From NCBI RefSeq assembly GCF_001632365.1, contig NW_024468529.1, positions 1 through 46,416 of the forward strand: a stretch of 46,416 nucleotides of DNA, in the 5' to 3' direction. The position numbers were made by a program, and so were the translations under genes. The stretch's first letter is position 1; each line of letters starts with the position of its first letter. The DNA is from Laetiporus sulphureus 93-53 (Eukaryota > Basidiomycota > Agaricomycetes > Polyporales > Laetiporaceae). The notes below the pieces were generated by a model. The model was given only the letters and a program-made list of their open reading frames with translations, made no database searches and was not told where the DNA came from. Below, in pieces: positions 32,370-43,330 of this stretch.

Positions 32370-34490
32370 GCATTAACAACGCCCAACTTCATAGTAAATT
32401 GACAGCGATCGGCGACGATCGAGCGAGGGGAGAGAGAAAGCCATCGTTGCAACCCTGAGCTGGAAGCACCCTGACGATGATTCGTCGTCTCACATAACTC
32501 ACGTGGGAGTGGCCGACACTCCGTACTCATCTACACAGAATTCGCGCTTTCATGAGCCATATCGCGGAAGAAGAGACGTCTCATGAACACGATAGGAGTC
32601 CAAAGGGGTAATGATGAGAACTTGGGGCACTGAAAAAGAGTGAGGGTTGTCGATACTGTCTATACCCGGGTTTTGTCATCGAGCATCTTTGAGGGACAAA
32701 GGAGAGCCACTGAGCAATAGTGACATCTAGAATCCATTTAGGGATAACCATCGGTACAGACGCGGTTTGGTTTAAAAAATGGCCGACACGGATGGTCAAC
32801 AAACGGAACGATGTGAGCGCGATGAGCTGCGATGAGCGACTTTGCGTGACCTCGCGTGGCTTTCTCGCGCTTGGCTCCAGCGCGGCGACTCTCCGCGACG
32901 CTTGTTATGCCTTCAAATGTCTGTTTCTCGAGCAGAGCTTCTCGTCGCGTCCATGGCGTCGTTTGCGCACGTCAAGAAAATTGGTCGAATGATGCCCGAA
33001 TAAGCGATGAATTTCTCTGCTACATTTGTCGCCACCGAGCTCGTCGAATTCTGCCCGCGGACTCGACGGTTCAAAATCCCTCAAAATATGTCCGGCAGCT
33101 CTTTGGCTCTCTGCAAGGATTCTGGGCATAAATGCTCCTGCCGGTTGGTCAAGAACAGGGCAATGTGAAGTTACCCGGCGCGGGGTAGACCACGGCTTGA
33201 AGGAACATGGCCACGATATGCATCGCAGCATGCATCCTGTTCGCTTTCTTGGCAATTCAAGCTCCCTGGAGCGACTATTCTGGTGCTTTCTAATGTCTTC
33301 TGAACGTGCTCTGCCTTTTTCCAGCTGTGGATTGCACGCGACATCGACGTGAATCGTCAGAATCGAAGAGGTACGTCCCATTCGTGGTGCACCATCATTT
33401 CATATCCTCGGGACATTATGCATGCTGCTCATCTCGCTCGGTGTTTGGTGCTACGGGCAAGTTGGTTCGTGTCACCGCGTCAGGCCGTAGGCCTGATGGA
33501 CTAGTGTCACCTTATTCTGTTCTGGCTTGCATCATGCGTCTTGGTAAAACGTCTTCGGGAATCGCGATGCCGGAGCCTACTCGTTGTATTGAAGGTCAGG
33601 AAAGTTGCTTTTGGCGTGGCTTTACTAGGTCGGGAGCTCCCTCGATAATCTTCTTGCCGTTAAGAGCTCTTGCATCCAGGGTATCTTCATACCCTTCATT
33701 CCATGCTGTCAACGTCATCGACGTTTTCCACAAGGGAAAATAAATCAATCTATTGCTCGTGGTCCCCGTCGGAACAGGCCACTTGCCTGACAGGCGTCTC
33801 TGTTGCGCGCCTGCGCAATGTGATGTGACAATGTGATGCATGGTTGTGTCACTGTCACCGTGGCGTCTGTCCCCATCCCGCGGCGCGGCGGGAGTATTGT
33901 GAACGAAGCGAGACTGATCATGTCCAAAGCAAAGCTGTTAGTTGCGTGAGTGAGAAAAAAAGCTCACAATGGCGCTTTTCATGTCCGACTGGCGCTGCAT
34001 GAAAAAAATTGGAGCCTACTGTCAATTTCCGTGGATTCATGAGCTGTCCACACATCCACAGTGGCAGTGAGGAACACTCATGCGTGTCCAACATGCCTGA
34101 GAGTACTCTCAGAGCAGCTATTTGCCCTGGTTGAGTCTATTTATGAGATGGTTGAGAGGCGTCACGGACAGCTCACAGCAGATTCACTTTCGGTTGATGA
34201 CAATGTCGCGTGTCTTCGCGATGCTGATGGCTCATCTTCATGTAGTCTTTGACGAAGTTGAAGTCACTGCTCGCCGTGCTGTATTCTTAAGCCAGAGGTT
34301 CAGTAGCAGGAGAGGTAGGGCAGCTGTGCATTATTCGCGAAAGCATTCGCGGGGGGGATCGCGGAAGCAAAACGAGAGCGGCGTGTTGTTGCCACAGGGA
34401 GTTTAAGCTCATCACCTCAATGTGCCGTCACCCAGCCATATGTAGGCAATCTGCGCCGCTTCTCTCGATTTTCCACGGCCGACAGCTCGG
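32370..34490. other. Sparse region, unassigned coding-like pieces
   Basis: Over 2 kb without a gene I can name. Minus-strand frames have some protein sense: TTPWTRREALLEKQTFEG to FVDHPCRPFFKP (about 32965-32770), and WNEGYEDTLDARALNGKKII to a stop at 33596 (33841-33596). No splice structure joined them into a protein. Plus-strand frames at 33026-33352 and 33306-33743 are alternatives on the other strand. Nothing is recognised. Confidence 0.4.
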
Positions 34491-34495
34491 TGGGC

Positions 34496-34502
34496 TATAA
34501 AA
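34496..34502 (+). promoter_or_regulatory. TATA box of the 34700 gene
   Basis: TATAAAA lies about 200 bp upstream of the ATG at 34700. There is no other ATG between about 34526 and 34700, which supports that start. Confidence 0.55.
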
Positions 34503-34699
34503 TGATTACTGGATGGCTTACGACACCCCTTCCCCGTTCCTCACGACTATACTACGTGAAAGCCGCAAGGTGGAGAAAGCGAGCAGCCTTGGGGCGTTCA
34601 TCGCCGCACTTGTACATCCATCGCCGCGCAAGGATACAACTTGAGCACGTTCCTCTGAACCGATTTTCTGAGCGGCCTCCTTGCTGCACACGTTCGACA

Positions 34700-35268
34700 A
34701 TGCCTCTTATCCCAGCTAGCTATCCTCTCCGGCTGCCTAGCTACCGTTCAAGCCACAGACACAGATTCCACCCCTACTCGATGGCCAAACGTCCACGCCT
34801 TCTGCGGGTATGTCATGCTGTTCTGCCGTTACTATCGAATTTTTCATGAGACTGTCCATAGGCTCAAACCAATTTTGAGGAAGGTAGCGAACGGACATTG
34901 AATGATCCTCTAGAAGTAACATTGGTGAGTTGAAATAGTCGCCAGCAGGTCAACATGGGGCTAAGATGGTTGTCAGTGCCGTATTCAAGGTGCTGTAGGT
35001 GAATCGGACGATGACGTCTCACCCTTGGTCTTGGACGTCGTGGGCCCGTCCGAACCTGACCTCAAGGAACATCAGAATATGCCGATATCCATTTTCCCGC
35101 CGAGGATCGCCGATATAATTGCTGTGAGCCTTCGAATTGTCTTGTTTTTTCTAACTTGCTAACATTCCTATGGCACAGTACGTCGTGCTCATGGCCGGCG
35201 AGACATCTCAAAAGACTCGCGGTGTCGTAAAATGGCTGTGGAGCTCTGCGGTTGGGCTCTTTATATGA
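34700..35268 (+). CDS. Small four-exon gene, unknown, possible membrane helix
   Basis: Exons 34700-34807, 34862-34924, 34977-35123 and 35179-35268 join in phase 0 throughout, giving 135 residues. It starts MPLIPASYPLRLP and passes through AQTNFEEGSERTLNDPLEV, GESDDDVSPLVLDVVGPSE, IFPPRIADIIAYVVLMAG and WLWSSAVGLFI. Introns are 52-55 nt with good GT-AG sites. No family is recognised. Directly downstream another frame (35252-35485) carries a hydrophobic helix (LGTAWACVAVGFIAACWLP) that looks like a continuation, so a one-base frameshift or missed splice could mean the real protein is longer and membrane-anchored. A TATA box lies upstream. Confidence 0.55.
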
Positions 35269-35485
35269 GGTTCTTGTCGTTCCGACACGGCTTGGAACGG
35301 CTTGGGCTTGTGTTGCTGTTGGATTTATTGCAGCGTGTTGGCTTCCATCGTACCCTCAGCGCACACCGCCCGCTGTGGCTTGGCCTGCGTGCCTTCACTG
35401 GAACGACAACACAGCGTGGTATTCATCTCCCTCGGCAATGTGCTCTGTAGATGTATCGTCGTCTGTCGGTATCCATCTTTGCTAA

Positions 35486-36400
35486 GTCTTCGTCTTTGTA
35501 GTCGTTGTATTTGCGCTATTAGTACCATCTATGCTGTCATTTTCTTTGTGCTCATGATGCAGAGAAGTTGTATTTTGTATGTCGTCTGTCTTGTATATCA
35601 AATTGATCGTAAGGGTTCAAAATACAGCTTCGTTGTTTTGCATATTGATGACAACTCATCAGTCTATACATTCATTCACACATCTTGAGGTGCACAAAAC
35701 AGTGTTTGAGGACATGCATTTTAATGTTGGTGATTATATGCAATCGCTCTTGCATTTGCACATGTTTCGAGACTGGATGGAGTTCTTCATGTTGATCCTG
35801 CGAAAGTGCTGCTACTTCCTCTCACTTTAGTATGAGGCTGTATATACATGCCGTGCAATTGTATCTGATTGCAATATACACTGGAGCAACGCATATCGTC
35901 TCATGCCATTGCAGATCCAACCTGGACATTATCACTGGTGAGCCAGCAGAGAAATACTTTAAGAGGCGCATTAGGGATTATTCCCACCATGAGAACTAGT
36001 ATGGCAGCTCACGTCGTAATTTCTTCCACGGACCACGCCGCACATTCGCCATTGAATCCATCTTTGCACCGCCTCGCGCAAGGCCCAGAGCCAGCGGCGG
36101 AGCTAGACAGGCCGGATAAATGCCTTCTGTGGTTCTTGAGATGGTTCCTAGGGCGGCATGCACTCAGCCGCAATTTAGCGAACTGATAGCCGAGGAGAAG
36201 CTCAAGAAGCAGCGGGAGAAGAGCAGTCCAATACCGTTGCTTCTGTGCTGCAAGGTTGTGGCAGAGGTAGTCAGAGACAGAACGACATTGAAGACAGCGT
36301 GTGCATGATGAGCATAAGAGGTTCTGGTACGAGAACGTATGGCGGGAGCAAAGCACAGCAGGAGCAACTGGCAGCCACAAATTCGCAGACGCGACGCAAT
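35486..36400. other. Gene-free stretch
   Basis: T-rich then mixed sequence between the small gene and the MLH3 promoter. Open frames (35579-35830 +, 36009-36521 -) have no recognisable motifs. A short EEKLKKQREKS piece at 36195-36240 (+) is not enough for a gene call. Confidence 0.45.
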
Positions 36401-36410
36401 TCATTAGTGC

Positions 36411-36478
36411 ACGTGGTAGAGTCCACTCGGTCACGAGACTGTGAGTCTGTAGCTGCGGAGTTCGAACCTTGGGCGCCT
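36411..36478 (+). other. tRNA-like A-box/B-box element
   Basis: GTGGTAGAGTCC resembles a tRNA A box, and GAGTTCGAACC about 45 nt on resembles a B box. A possible T-arm has one mismatch in five pairs, and I cannot pair an acceptor stem. It may be a decayed tRNA, a tRNA-derived short interspersed element or chance. It lies just upstream of MLH3. Confidence 0.3.
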
Positions 36479-36522
36479 GGGCGCTCAACGAAGTCCCGCT
36501 TGTGCAGAACGCAGCGTTCACT

Positions 36523-39500
36523 ATGGACTCGAAACAACAACCCGTAATTGAACGCCTCTCTTTAACAACTCAATCTCGGATTCGTTCCACGCAGATACTC
36601 ATTTCGTTGCCACAAATCATTTCCGAGTTCGTACAGAACTCTCTGGATGCAGGCGCCGGGAACGTCGACATCGGGATTGATTGCGAAGAGTGGTCATGTT
36701 GGGTCCGTGACGATGGTTCGGGAATCAGCAGAGATGGCTTTGATGTCCTCGCGGGCAGCTCGCAAGTTGGGCGCTATGGTAGTTGGATTTAATTTAGCGA
36801 AAACGTACGAACGTGCATTGAGAGACTCGCCGTAGGTACATCCAAAGCGTATTCTCCCGATAGTTTGGGGCAAGTGTCGACTTTTGGCTTCCGAGGAGAA
36901 GGTAGTGTTATTCTTGATGAATGCTTCAGGACGCGGCTCATCAGATGCTGCAAATAGCTCTGGCATCCGCGGCAGACCTATCATGCATTGAGATCTCTTC
37001 CAGAACTGCGAGGTCTCGAGAAAGCTGGTCTGTAATCCTCAAAGTACACCTTATAGCTGAGAAAAATCTCAAACTTGTGCTCACACTTTGTCGTCTCAGG
37101 GCGGGGACGTACTCTATAACGGACCTTCCGTTAGGTGGCGGAGAGAAAGTCCAGGAACTGTTGTGTCAGTACGCGACGCATTCTACAATGTACGTGTTTC
37201 CTATCGTGTCTTCACTTCTGTTAATGGAGTACATTTCATTTCGGTAGCTCCCTATCCGCCGAAGATCGCACCCGTCGGCTTCAAAGACAATAGAGCTTGT
37301 CAGAAAGGATATCGAGACATTTGCCTTAGTTTCCCCCCATGTTTCTTTTACCTTGGAAAATCTCGCAGAGAACAAAGGAGAAAGCTCTCGCATGAGCCGT
37401 GTAATGACCGTACCCAAGGTCAGCCTTGTTTTCTACTGACCGTCTGAACATCTCTTACATTTTGGGCGACTTGCCGTTAGACGGCCTCAAGTCTTGCAGC
37501 GTTCCGTCATTTGTATGGTAGGGCGCTTGTCGAGGTATGTTGTGTCGCGCGTGATGATCCTCTAATTTGAAGCTGGATGACTGCCGCAGCATGCCGAAGA
37601 GATCAACGAGAGCTCTGGTGATACGAATTTGCAAGGATTCATTAGTCTAGATGGTGCACAATCCAAGGTATGCGGCAGTTTCTGTCGGTTAAGTAGTCTG
37701 TCATGCTCATGGATTCGAACGCCAGGCATATCAATTTCTGTGTATGCTACGCGGGCACCTTATTCACATCGCAATCGACTGATCGTTGTCCAGACGTTAA
37801 TAGACACCCCATGTCACCATGTGTGATCCACCGTATCATCGATGCCGCATTTGCCAGAAGCTCCTTTGCGAAACATGTGCGTAATACTGCAGTATACTTT
37901 ATATTCTGTGTTAATTGTCTCTCAGGCGCTCAACGAGGAAGGCGAGGATGACCGGCCATTTTCAAGTACGAGCTGTTAATCGGACGCTAACTGCTAAATG
38001 ACCCATGCATTCTCTCCCGTCATTAGATGTCCGCCGCTCCCCGCGCAAGTCGGAAAAGAAGCCGGTCTATGTGTTGAACCTCTTGATCCCTCCACGGAGT
38101 GTCGATAACTGCCTCGAACCCGCCAAATCTGCCGTTCATTTACAGGTATGTCTCTAACGTATGCATCTAACCATGGTAATACTCAGCTCGTGGCACAGAA
38201 CGCAGATGCTGCTCACGCATTCCTATCATCCGTGGTAGAGACATTCCTCGAACGGCATGGCTTCCTCATGTCAGGGACATCTCGAACCCACATTACCACC
38301 TTGGGAGAGAACGGCCACTGTGAGCCGTCGCACAAGAAAAGAAGGAAGATCGTTAGCGGACGGGAACGCCAGCCGAGTACCGAGCCAGCAGTGCCAGTAC
38401 AGCGCCACGACCGTCTTGATAGTCCTCATACACACGCTGAGATGCCTATTCTCGTACACCCGGTATGCTCGACCATGGCTTGCGCATCCCTTGCACTGAC
38501 CCTTCGTAGGAAATACATGCTCATGATCTACCCGAACCTAACGGAGGGATGTTTCAGGCGTTGTGGACCGATCCATCGACAGGCGAACGTTTTGTTGTGG
38601 ACACACGAACGGGCAACTCATATTCAATGCATGCACGCTCGAATTTATATGCAAAGATTGATGAGCTTCCTGTCCAGCGAAGACGCACTCTCGGCCCTCT
38701 AGCTCGCAAGGATGGTGAGGGACGGTCTGATACTAAGCAAAAGGATAATTTGCCTGAATGGATGAAGAATGCACTCGAGGTCCGGTCTTCTTAATACCTT
38801 CTTTCAGTCTTTTCCTGATGGAGCTGGTAATGCTTTAGACAAATGAAGTCTATAGCATGGCAGAACCTCGGATTCGTTCAGTGAACATTTCCTCTGCGAC
38901 GATGGCGGGTGTAGATGGATTTCGTCATGACTGCTCGCATCATGAAGAGTATTTCGACATAACGAGAGGAGGACAACGAGGCACTGTTTGGCGAAACCGG
39001 TGGCAAGAAATTGGCGCATCTCAGATTCGGGATGGACGATTCGCCAAGACGGATCTGCGCAAAGCGCGTGTATTGGGCCAAATAGATCGGAAATTCATTG
39101 CGTGCATCGTTGATTCCGACTCAAGTGACAAGATGGACGGGAACAAGAGTGTAGGGCGCACGCTCATCCTCATTGACCAGCACGCAGCAGACGAGCGTGT
39201 TCGTGTGGAACGCTTTTTGCGCGAACTCTGTGTTGGCTTCCTAGGATATCGCACCGCCAGTGGCCCTTTGGCATATGGTGATGTCGAGGACAGTCCCGAT
39301 CTCAATCGCGGAGGCGTACGGACGAGAGAGCTTTCATCTCCAGTTCCTATTCTGTTGACCCGTCGTGAATCTTCCAAAATTGCGGAGGAAGACATCCAAA
39401 CCGCATTCAAGTGTTGGGGCATTCGGTTTTTATTGCCGGATAGTCAACAACGCGAAGAGGTAGATATTCTAGACCAGAATAGAGGGCAAGACTCTATGAA

Positions 39501-40124
39501 TAGTTATGCGCAAGTATTCGTTAGCAATATTCCAGAGATAGTGGCAGACAAGGTCAGTTATCTACTAATTATGCGCAATATAAGCTGTACTGAGGCCATG
39601 TTTTTCTCAGTTGCTCACCGGTGACGAGCTTAAGGAACTGGTCAAGGGCTACCTCGCGACGCTCGAGATGGAGGGTCTTCCGACAACTCCACGCGGACAA
39701 CCCGAGGCGTTCAGTGAGGGTGACGAAGACCTTGTGTGGCAGAAAGCGATGCGATGGTGTCCTCGGCAACTGCTTGAACTCGTCAACTCGAAAGCTTGCC
39801 GAGGTGAGCGATTCTTCGCTGTCGCATCGGCATTGACTCACAAGCCTGCACAGGTGCAATTATGTTTAACGACTCGCTGACGACGGAACAATGTTCGAGG
39901 TTGGTGCAACAGTTGTCTGAGACAATCTTTCCGTTCCAATGCGCGCATGGTAGGCGAGTACTGTCTCTCGTTCATTGCTGTGGACATAACACGTTGAACG
40001 TCTTCACTATTTTAGACCATCGCTCGTGCCGCTTATGGAACTTGGACGAGAACACGGGAGTGAGATGAGTAGCCCCTTCGCGCACAGGGTAGTAGTAGAT
40101 TGGTCGCACTTCCAGGCATGGTGA
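36523..40124 (+). CDS. MLH3: DNA mismatch repair MutL homologue MLH3
   Basis: Seventeen exons give 902 residues: 36523-36778, 36836-36901, 36958-37043, 37100-37189, 37248-37418, 37481-37534, 37590-37667, 37726-37741, 37794-37876, 37926-37965, 38027-38145, 38199-38462, 38510-38779, 38839-39552, 39611-39803, 39854-39953, 40016-40124. The N-terminal GHKL ATPase has FVQNSLDAGA, RDDGSGI and FGFRGEALASAA, then VRDAFYNLPIRRR. The C-terminal endonuclease domain has DQHAADERVRVE, ACRGAIMFND and FQCAHGRPS, typical of MLH3. It partners MLH1 in mismatch repair and meiotic crossover resolution. Exon 8 is only 16 nt. The last intron needs a GC donor to give HGRPS. The start of exon 12 is ambiguous (38187 or 38199, same frame). 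Confidence 0.95.
39954..40015 (+). other. GC-AG intron in MLH3
   Basis: The donor reads TAG|GCGAGT and the acceptor TTTTAG. Only this junction gives the invariant HGRPSLVPL motif in frame. The nearby GT donor (39950) would give an unrelated tail. Confidence 0.8.
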
Positions 40125-40455
40125 GCCTCATACTCATAGTACTATTAACGATCTCCTCGTTCACCATGACACGAACACTCAGAAGTGATTAGTCTGGTCT
40201 GATTGTTGTTACATCCGACCCAAGTCCGCTCAGATGTCGCGCGCCTCAAACTCGAGCATTGTGCAACGTCCCGCTAGATTCTATGGCGCCACCTCGTGAT
40301 AGCAAGCTCTCTGTCGAGCGGGAGATGCAACTATATTTGGTTTTAATTACCATAAAGAAGAGAAGAACGATGACTATTCTACCCAGTCTAGTCATCGTTC
40401 GAAATTTAGACAATATTGTTAATGCATCAAGCGATAAATGCAAGGGCCAAGAGTC
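40125..40455. other. Convergent intergenic region, MLH3 / DUF6533
   Basis: These 331 bp carry the 3' flanks of both genes. No coding sense was seen. Confidence 0.5.
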
Positions 40456-42099
40456 CTATGCCTCAGTCTGCGATAGATCTACATCTACTCCCACCATGCT
40501 ACAATCGGTGCAAACGCCATCTATCAATTTGCTCGGGTCGTCGTTGATCGCAGTGTCGGTATTGGTATTGAAGGCTTCGGCGGCAACCCAAAGGGAATCG
40601 GCGTCATCGTCAGCAAAATAAGTCACATCGTTTATCGATGCGTTGAGTTTGCGGAGACGGAACATCAGTCGTGATAATATTATTGATGTCTGTCTGGAGT
40701 GAAACAGATGTTCAGTTGATATATCAAGAAATGCATGTCGTACAATACAAACGCAGCTACCCAGGCGTGTACTGGCTCTGTGAACTGGAATACAATCAGT
40801 GCGAGACATAGAGCACTGAATATTTGATCATCATACGAGAGTTGAGTCGAGATGACTGATGCCTATGCCGACAGCATTGACGACGGACAAAGCCCTATAT
40901 CCAAATTGAGGCACGTTATCTCTGCACGAGAATGCGTGCGACCTACGCAAAATACCAGGTTGCTTGGCGTTGCGAGCAGGGAGCTGTGAGGAAAAATCTA
41001 GTCCGGGCGATATCGGGACATACTATTTATAAGTAGTGAGTCTCCAAGTGCAGCTCTCTTGGAGACATCATTGATAGGGTGCATCTTCTTCCAAGTGAGG
41101 AACATCCCAACAATGTCAGCGAGGATCGACGATGCTCTGCCGCCGAGTTCCCCTACTCAGAGAATAGTGTTACAGTGCATGACCGCTGAGGCTTTATCAC
41201 CTACAACTATGTAGGATTTCAGTCACTCTGGATGTAACTTTCCGTGAATGATTCTCACTTGTCAAATGCGCTCGCAGATATCCGCGTCTTGTATGAGCAT
41301 ACAGCTCGACCTCCATGCGATGTCTTGAGATGGGGCTCCATCACGGTAAACGTATACTAGATATATTTAATGAACGGTAAGCAAAATTCGAACCCGCATA
41401 AGCTCTTACCACTAATATTGCGGGAGCGATGATGTTCAGCCCAAGGACCAGGGCAAAAACGGACTTGCTTTTATTGTAAATGGCATACATACGCAGGGCC
41501 GTGAAGACTACGAGCGTTTGCGAAAGTCAATGTGTTGTTGTATATGGATATCAGACGAGCATGCCTACTGGCAGCACTGATCAAGAAAATCGCTTCAATG
41601 ACCATTCGAGACACCACGAATGCGACACAGCTGGTCAGATCTCCGCGTGAGTGATCAGTTTACCTGATAAAATCAAAATGATTACATCTGTTGGCAACAT
41701 GTCACAAAGGCTCACGTCTACGGATCGACGTACTCACTGGCCAACTTGAGAATGCAGCCAACCAAGGTATCCAGATGAACGTTTGAAGAATTGCGCAATA
41801 CCTCAGTGCGTAAAACAGTGCGGACGCAAAAGTGAATCGGGCCTTCCAAATGTACTCATACTCGTCCCCAATGGTGAGGAAGTAGTCATACAGTATCAGT
41901 GCTGAAGGGTTCATTTAGAGAAGACGTCAGCAATACCGCAGGAATGCTGGCGACACACCTGAGGCTGAGAAATGAAGCGATGTTCTCGCAGGACTTGTGA
42001 GGACGATCTTGTTAGTGAGACGTTGATATATAACTGTAGAACGGACCGCAGTGACACGTACTTATTTGCAAGTTCCTTCGGTATGTTTCGCGGAGACAT
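40456..42099 (-). CDS. DUF6533-type multi-pass membrane protein
   Basis: Start ATG at 42099 (MSPRNIPKEL). Exons 42099-42062, 41993-41959 and 41901-41738 join in phase to give FSASALILYDYFLTIGDEY, then IWKARFTFASALFYALRY, the DUF6533 signature of fungal seven-helix-like proteins. Later exons are clear at 41356-41259 (TVMEPHLKTSHGG), preceded by YAIYNKSKSVFALVLGL (ending 41410), and at 41136-41024 (SSILADIVGMFLTWKKMH). The last frame ends LSRLMFRLRKLNAS and an acidic tail with stop at 40456. Between 41737 and 41411 (TM helices such as MVIEAIFLIS) and between 41023 and about 40700 the exon joins are unresolved. These proteins are abundant in Agaricomycetes; their function is unknown. A truncated paralogue lies next to it. 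Confidence 0.75.
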
Positions 42100-42419
42100 T
42101 CAGTTCCCGTGGTAGTGACACGCAGTCTCCCGAAGTGTCGTGTAAGGCACATGCATAAGCGAGGGCTGCGGGCTGAGCGCGAATTAGGTCCTTATTATGA
42201 AATATATACTCGGATCTTTCGAGCGTTGGCGCTCCAGATAAAGTTCTCCATTGAGCAATGAGCGCTGAGCGTCCAAGTGGAAACCCAACGTTCAACGTCA
42301 GCGGTAAGCAGGAATTCAAATAGCGGCAAATGATGGATTTCCATCGCCTCGAAATTACACGAAATTGCTGTGGTCGCACAGGCTGCCGCAGGTCGAACTC
42401 CCTTGCACCTGCTCCTGTC

Positions 42420-42930
42420 ATCCCAAAGTCAAAATGAGCACTGTCAACTGACATGATGAACTCAATGTCGGTGTCCATAGTGATAGCTGAGAAGCCAATC
42501 AGAGGTCCGAGACAGAATTATGATAATCAAAGACAATGTCTCTCAAATTTTCGACGCGTTGACTTTGCGCGAATGGATCCAACGTGAGCCTTAATAACAT
42601 GATTAGTGCTTGCCTGGACTAACCTACATACACCATCGGTATCATGTCACCGAGAAAGCATGTCGCGGAAATACAAGGGGACAAACCTAGATGTTGGTCG
42701 GTTCTGTAGACTATAATGAAGTCGGTATAAGACGTAGCGCAGTGAATTGTTTGTCGACGTACAGAAGTTGAGCCGAGAAGTCTGAGACACTTGTTTCCCC
42801 TCGTGAAGTCCACGCGACTTAGGCAAAATACCAGGCTTGTTTGATACAGCGAGTCGGGGAGGTGCAAGAAAAGGCAAGTCAACAGTATCTCAACGACACC
42901 GGCGGCGACTGACAATATTTTCTGTTACCG
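42420..42930 (-). pseudogene. Truncated DUF6533 paralogue (3' half)
   Basis: The minus strand matches about 40570-40990 of the neighbouring gene: AGCCTGGTATTTTGCCTAAG against CAACCTGGTATTTTGCGTAG, the TTCACTGCGCTACGTC block and the AAAGTCAACGCGTCGA block. The splice donor after TATTTTGC is GT in the gene and CT here, so splicing there would fail. The N-terminal half (the DUF6533 signature) is absent. It looks like a local partial duplication that has decayed. Only 0.5 kb of similarity was followed by eye. Confidence 0.55.
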
Positions 42931-43330
42931 AAATCCCCGAAATCCCCTACCACCGTAATGGTTTACAGTTAGTTCGTATGGGTACAGAAACATCAGCTTG
43001 ACCGGTCATATTCGGCCAGAACTACATCCTACGATTCCGTGAGAAAACATCCGGCGAAATCCTGCCATTTTTGAGACTTTATGAATAAACTCACCTGCGC
43101 ATTTCACAAAGAGACACGGTGGAAGTATCGATGTGGCCCTTGACGAAGCGCCGGTGCACGTGGACAGGGGGGCCGTGCCGGGGACAAAGATGGCTCGGCC
43201 GAGAAGATTCATGTGCTCGTCGACGGGCGCGGGACGAGATGGCGCCCTGCACGCGCCTCCTCACCCCGACGCGGCCAAACGGTCTCCTGAACGCTGGAGA
43301 CAGGTGTTCCTCGACGTTCCCTAGTTGGCG
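42931..43330. promoter_or_regulatory. Intergenic region upstream of AFG1
   Basis: This 400-bp stretch holds the AFG1 promoter and the end of the truncated paralogue. The plus-strand frame at 43133-43324 has no recognisable motif. Confidence 0.4.

Noticed and set aside
35302..35688. Plus-strand 128-codon Cys/Val-rich frame
   Set aside because: It lies in T-rich DNA after a stop, without motifs or codon sense.
39951..40068. MLH3 last exon read from the GT donor at 39950
   Set aside because: It gives an unrelated short tail and loses the conserved HGRPS motif.
41385..41435. tRNA-like words (TAGTGGTAAGAGC, GGGTTCGAA) on the minus strand
   Set aside because: They are far too close together for a tRNA and coincide with the donor and intron of the DUF6533 gene.
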